Positions 63,857-64,000 of a DNA stretch of 64,000 nt are shown here, piece after piece; position 1 is the first letter of the stretch, and the number at the start of each line of letters is the position of its first letter. The notes under the pieces were generated by a model. The model was not told the DNA's origin, did no database searches, and was given only the letters and a program-made list of their open reading frames with translations. The position numbers and the translations under genes were made by a program. The DNA comes from Tremella fuciformis (Eukaryota; Basidiomycota; Tremellomycetes; Tremellales; Tremellaceae). The DNA lies in contig CP136490.1 of NCBI GenBank assembly GCA_032768795.1, positions 6,138,001-6,202,000 on the forward strand. Reading direction: 5' to 3'.

Positions 63857-64000
63857 TGTGAGTGAGTTGGACTACCAAAATACTCTTTCGTCTCCCGACT
63901 TCTGACCACTATCCAGCGGAGATCCACTGAACTCCGCCGGATCTGGATTTGCCGCCCACCCCGCGTAATCGCGGCTCGAATGTTCTCATCCAGGTGTCAA
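63857..64000. promoter_or_regulatory. POP5 upstream edge
   Basis: 144 bases upstream of POP5 to the window end. No element recognised. Confidence 0.3.

Overview
The window is nuclear DNA of a basidiomycete fungus, most likely a Tremellomycetes-type yeast. It carries about 30 protein genes, evenly split between strands and tightly packed. Most are interrupted by many introns of about 38-60 bases with GTNNGT donors and a CTGAC/CTAAC branch site just before the acceptor. All named proteins are typical eukaryotic nuclear products. Several have long Ser/Pro/Ala-rich disordered stretches. There is no CRISPR array, operon, integron or recognisable transposon. Exon joins quoted below were read by eye from reading frame, splice signals and family conservation.

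Layout, left to right. 0-15 kb: an intron-containing tRNA-Thr(TGT), a Rac GTPase, a secreted/ER-type amidase, GINS subunit PSF2, a type II membrane SGNH-hydrolase-like protein (possibly of the fungal capsule-associated family), proteasome subunit beta-4 (PRE1), the Golgi ARF exchange factor GEA1/GBF1 and a GliT/thioredoxin-reductase-like flavoenzyme. 15-19 kb: a poorly conserved stretch of Ser/Pro-rich hypothetical ORFs carrying protein-phosphatase-1 docking-like motifs. 19-24.4 kb: the H4K20 methyltransferase SET9, with a coding minisatellite and an AT-hook in its tail. 24.7-37.6 kb: a small one-pass membrane protein, an HSBP1-like protein, GEP4, pICln, OLA1, cytidine deaminase, UGP1, a disordered protein with an N-myristoylation signature, mitochondrial uS17m and a small SANT-like protein. 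37.9-48.3 kb: TAF1 and sterol glucosyltransferase ATG26. 48.4-52 kb: complex I subunit NDUFB7 and a secreted pepsin-like protease whose pro-region holds two Kex2-type sites each followed by LWF. 53-64 kb: a very long Ser-rich orphan, an Sgs1/BLM-class RecQ helicase, two weak small genes and RNase P/MRP subunit POP5.

Neighbours are not an obvious pathway cluster; they are mostly housekeeping genes in divergent or convergent pairs. Loose functional links exist: UGP1 makes the UDP-glucose that ATG26 consumes; GEP4 (cardiolipin synthesis), NDUFB7 and uS17m are mitochondrial; OLA1 and the flavoenzyme both have in-frame N-terminal extensions that look like mitochondrial presequences. The most unusual features are repeated GC-AG introns inferred in three conserved genes, the SET9 repeat tail, the KR-LWF repeat in the protease pro-region, the PP1-motif ORF cluster and the MGSC-starting disordered protein.
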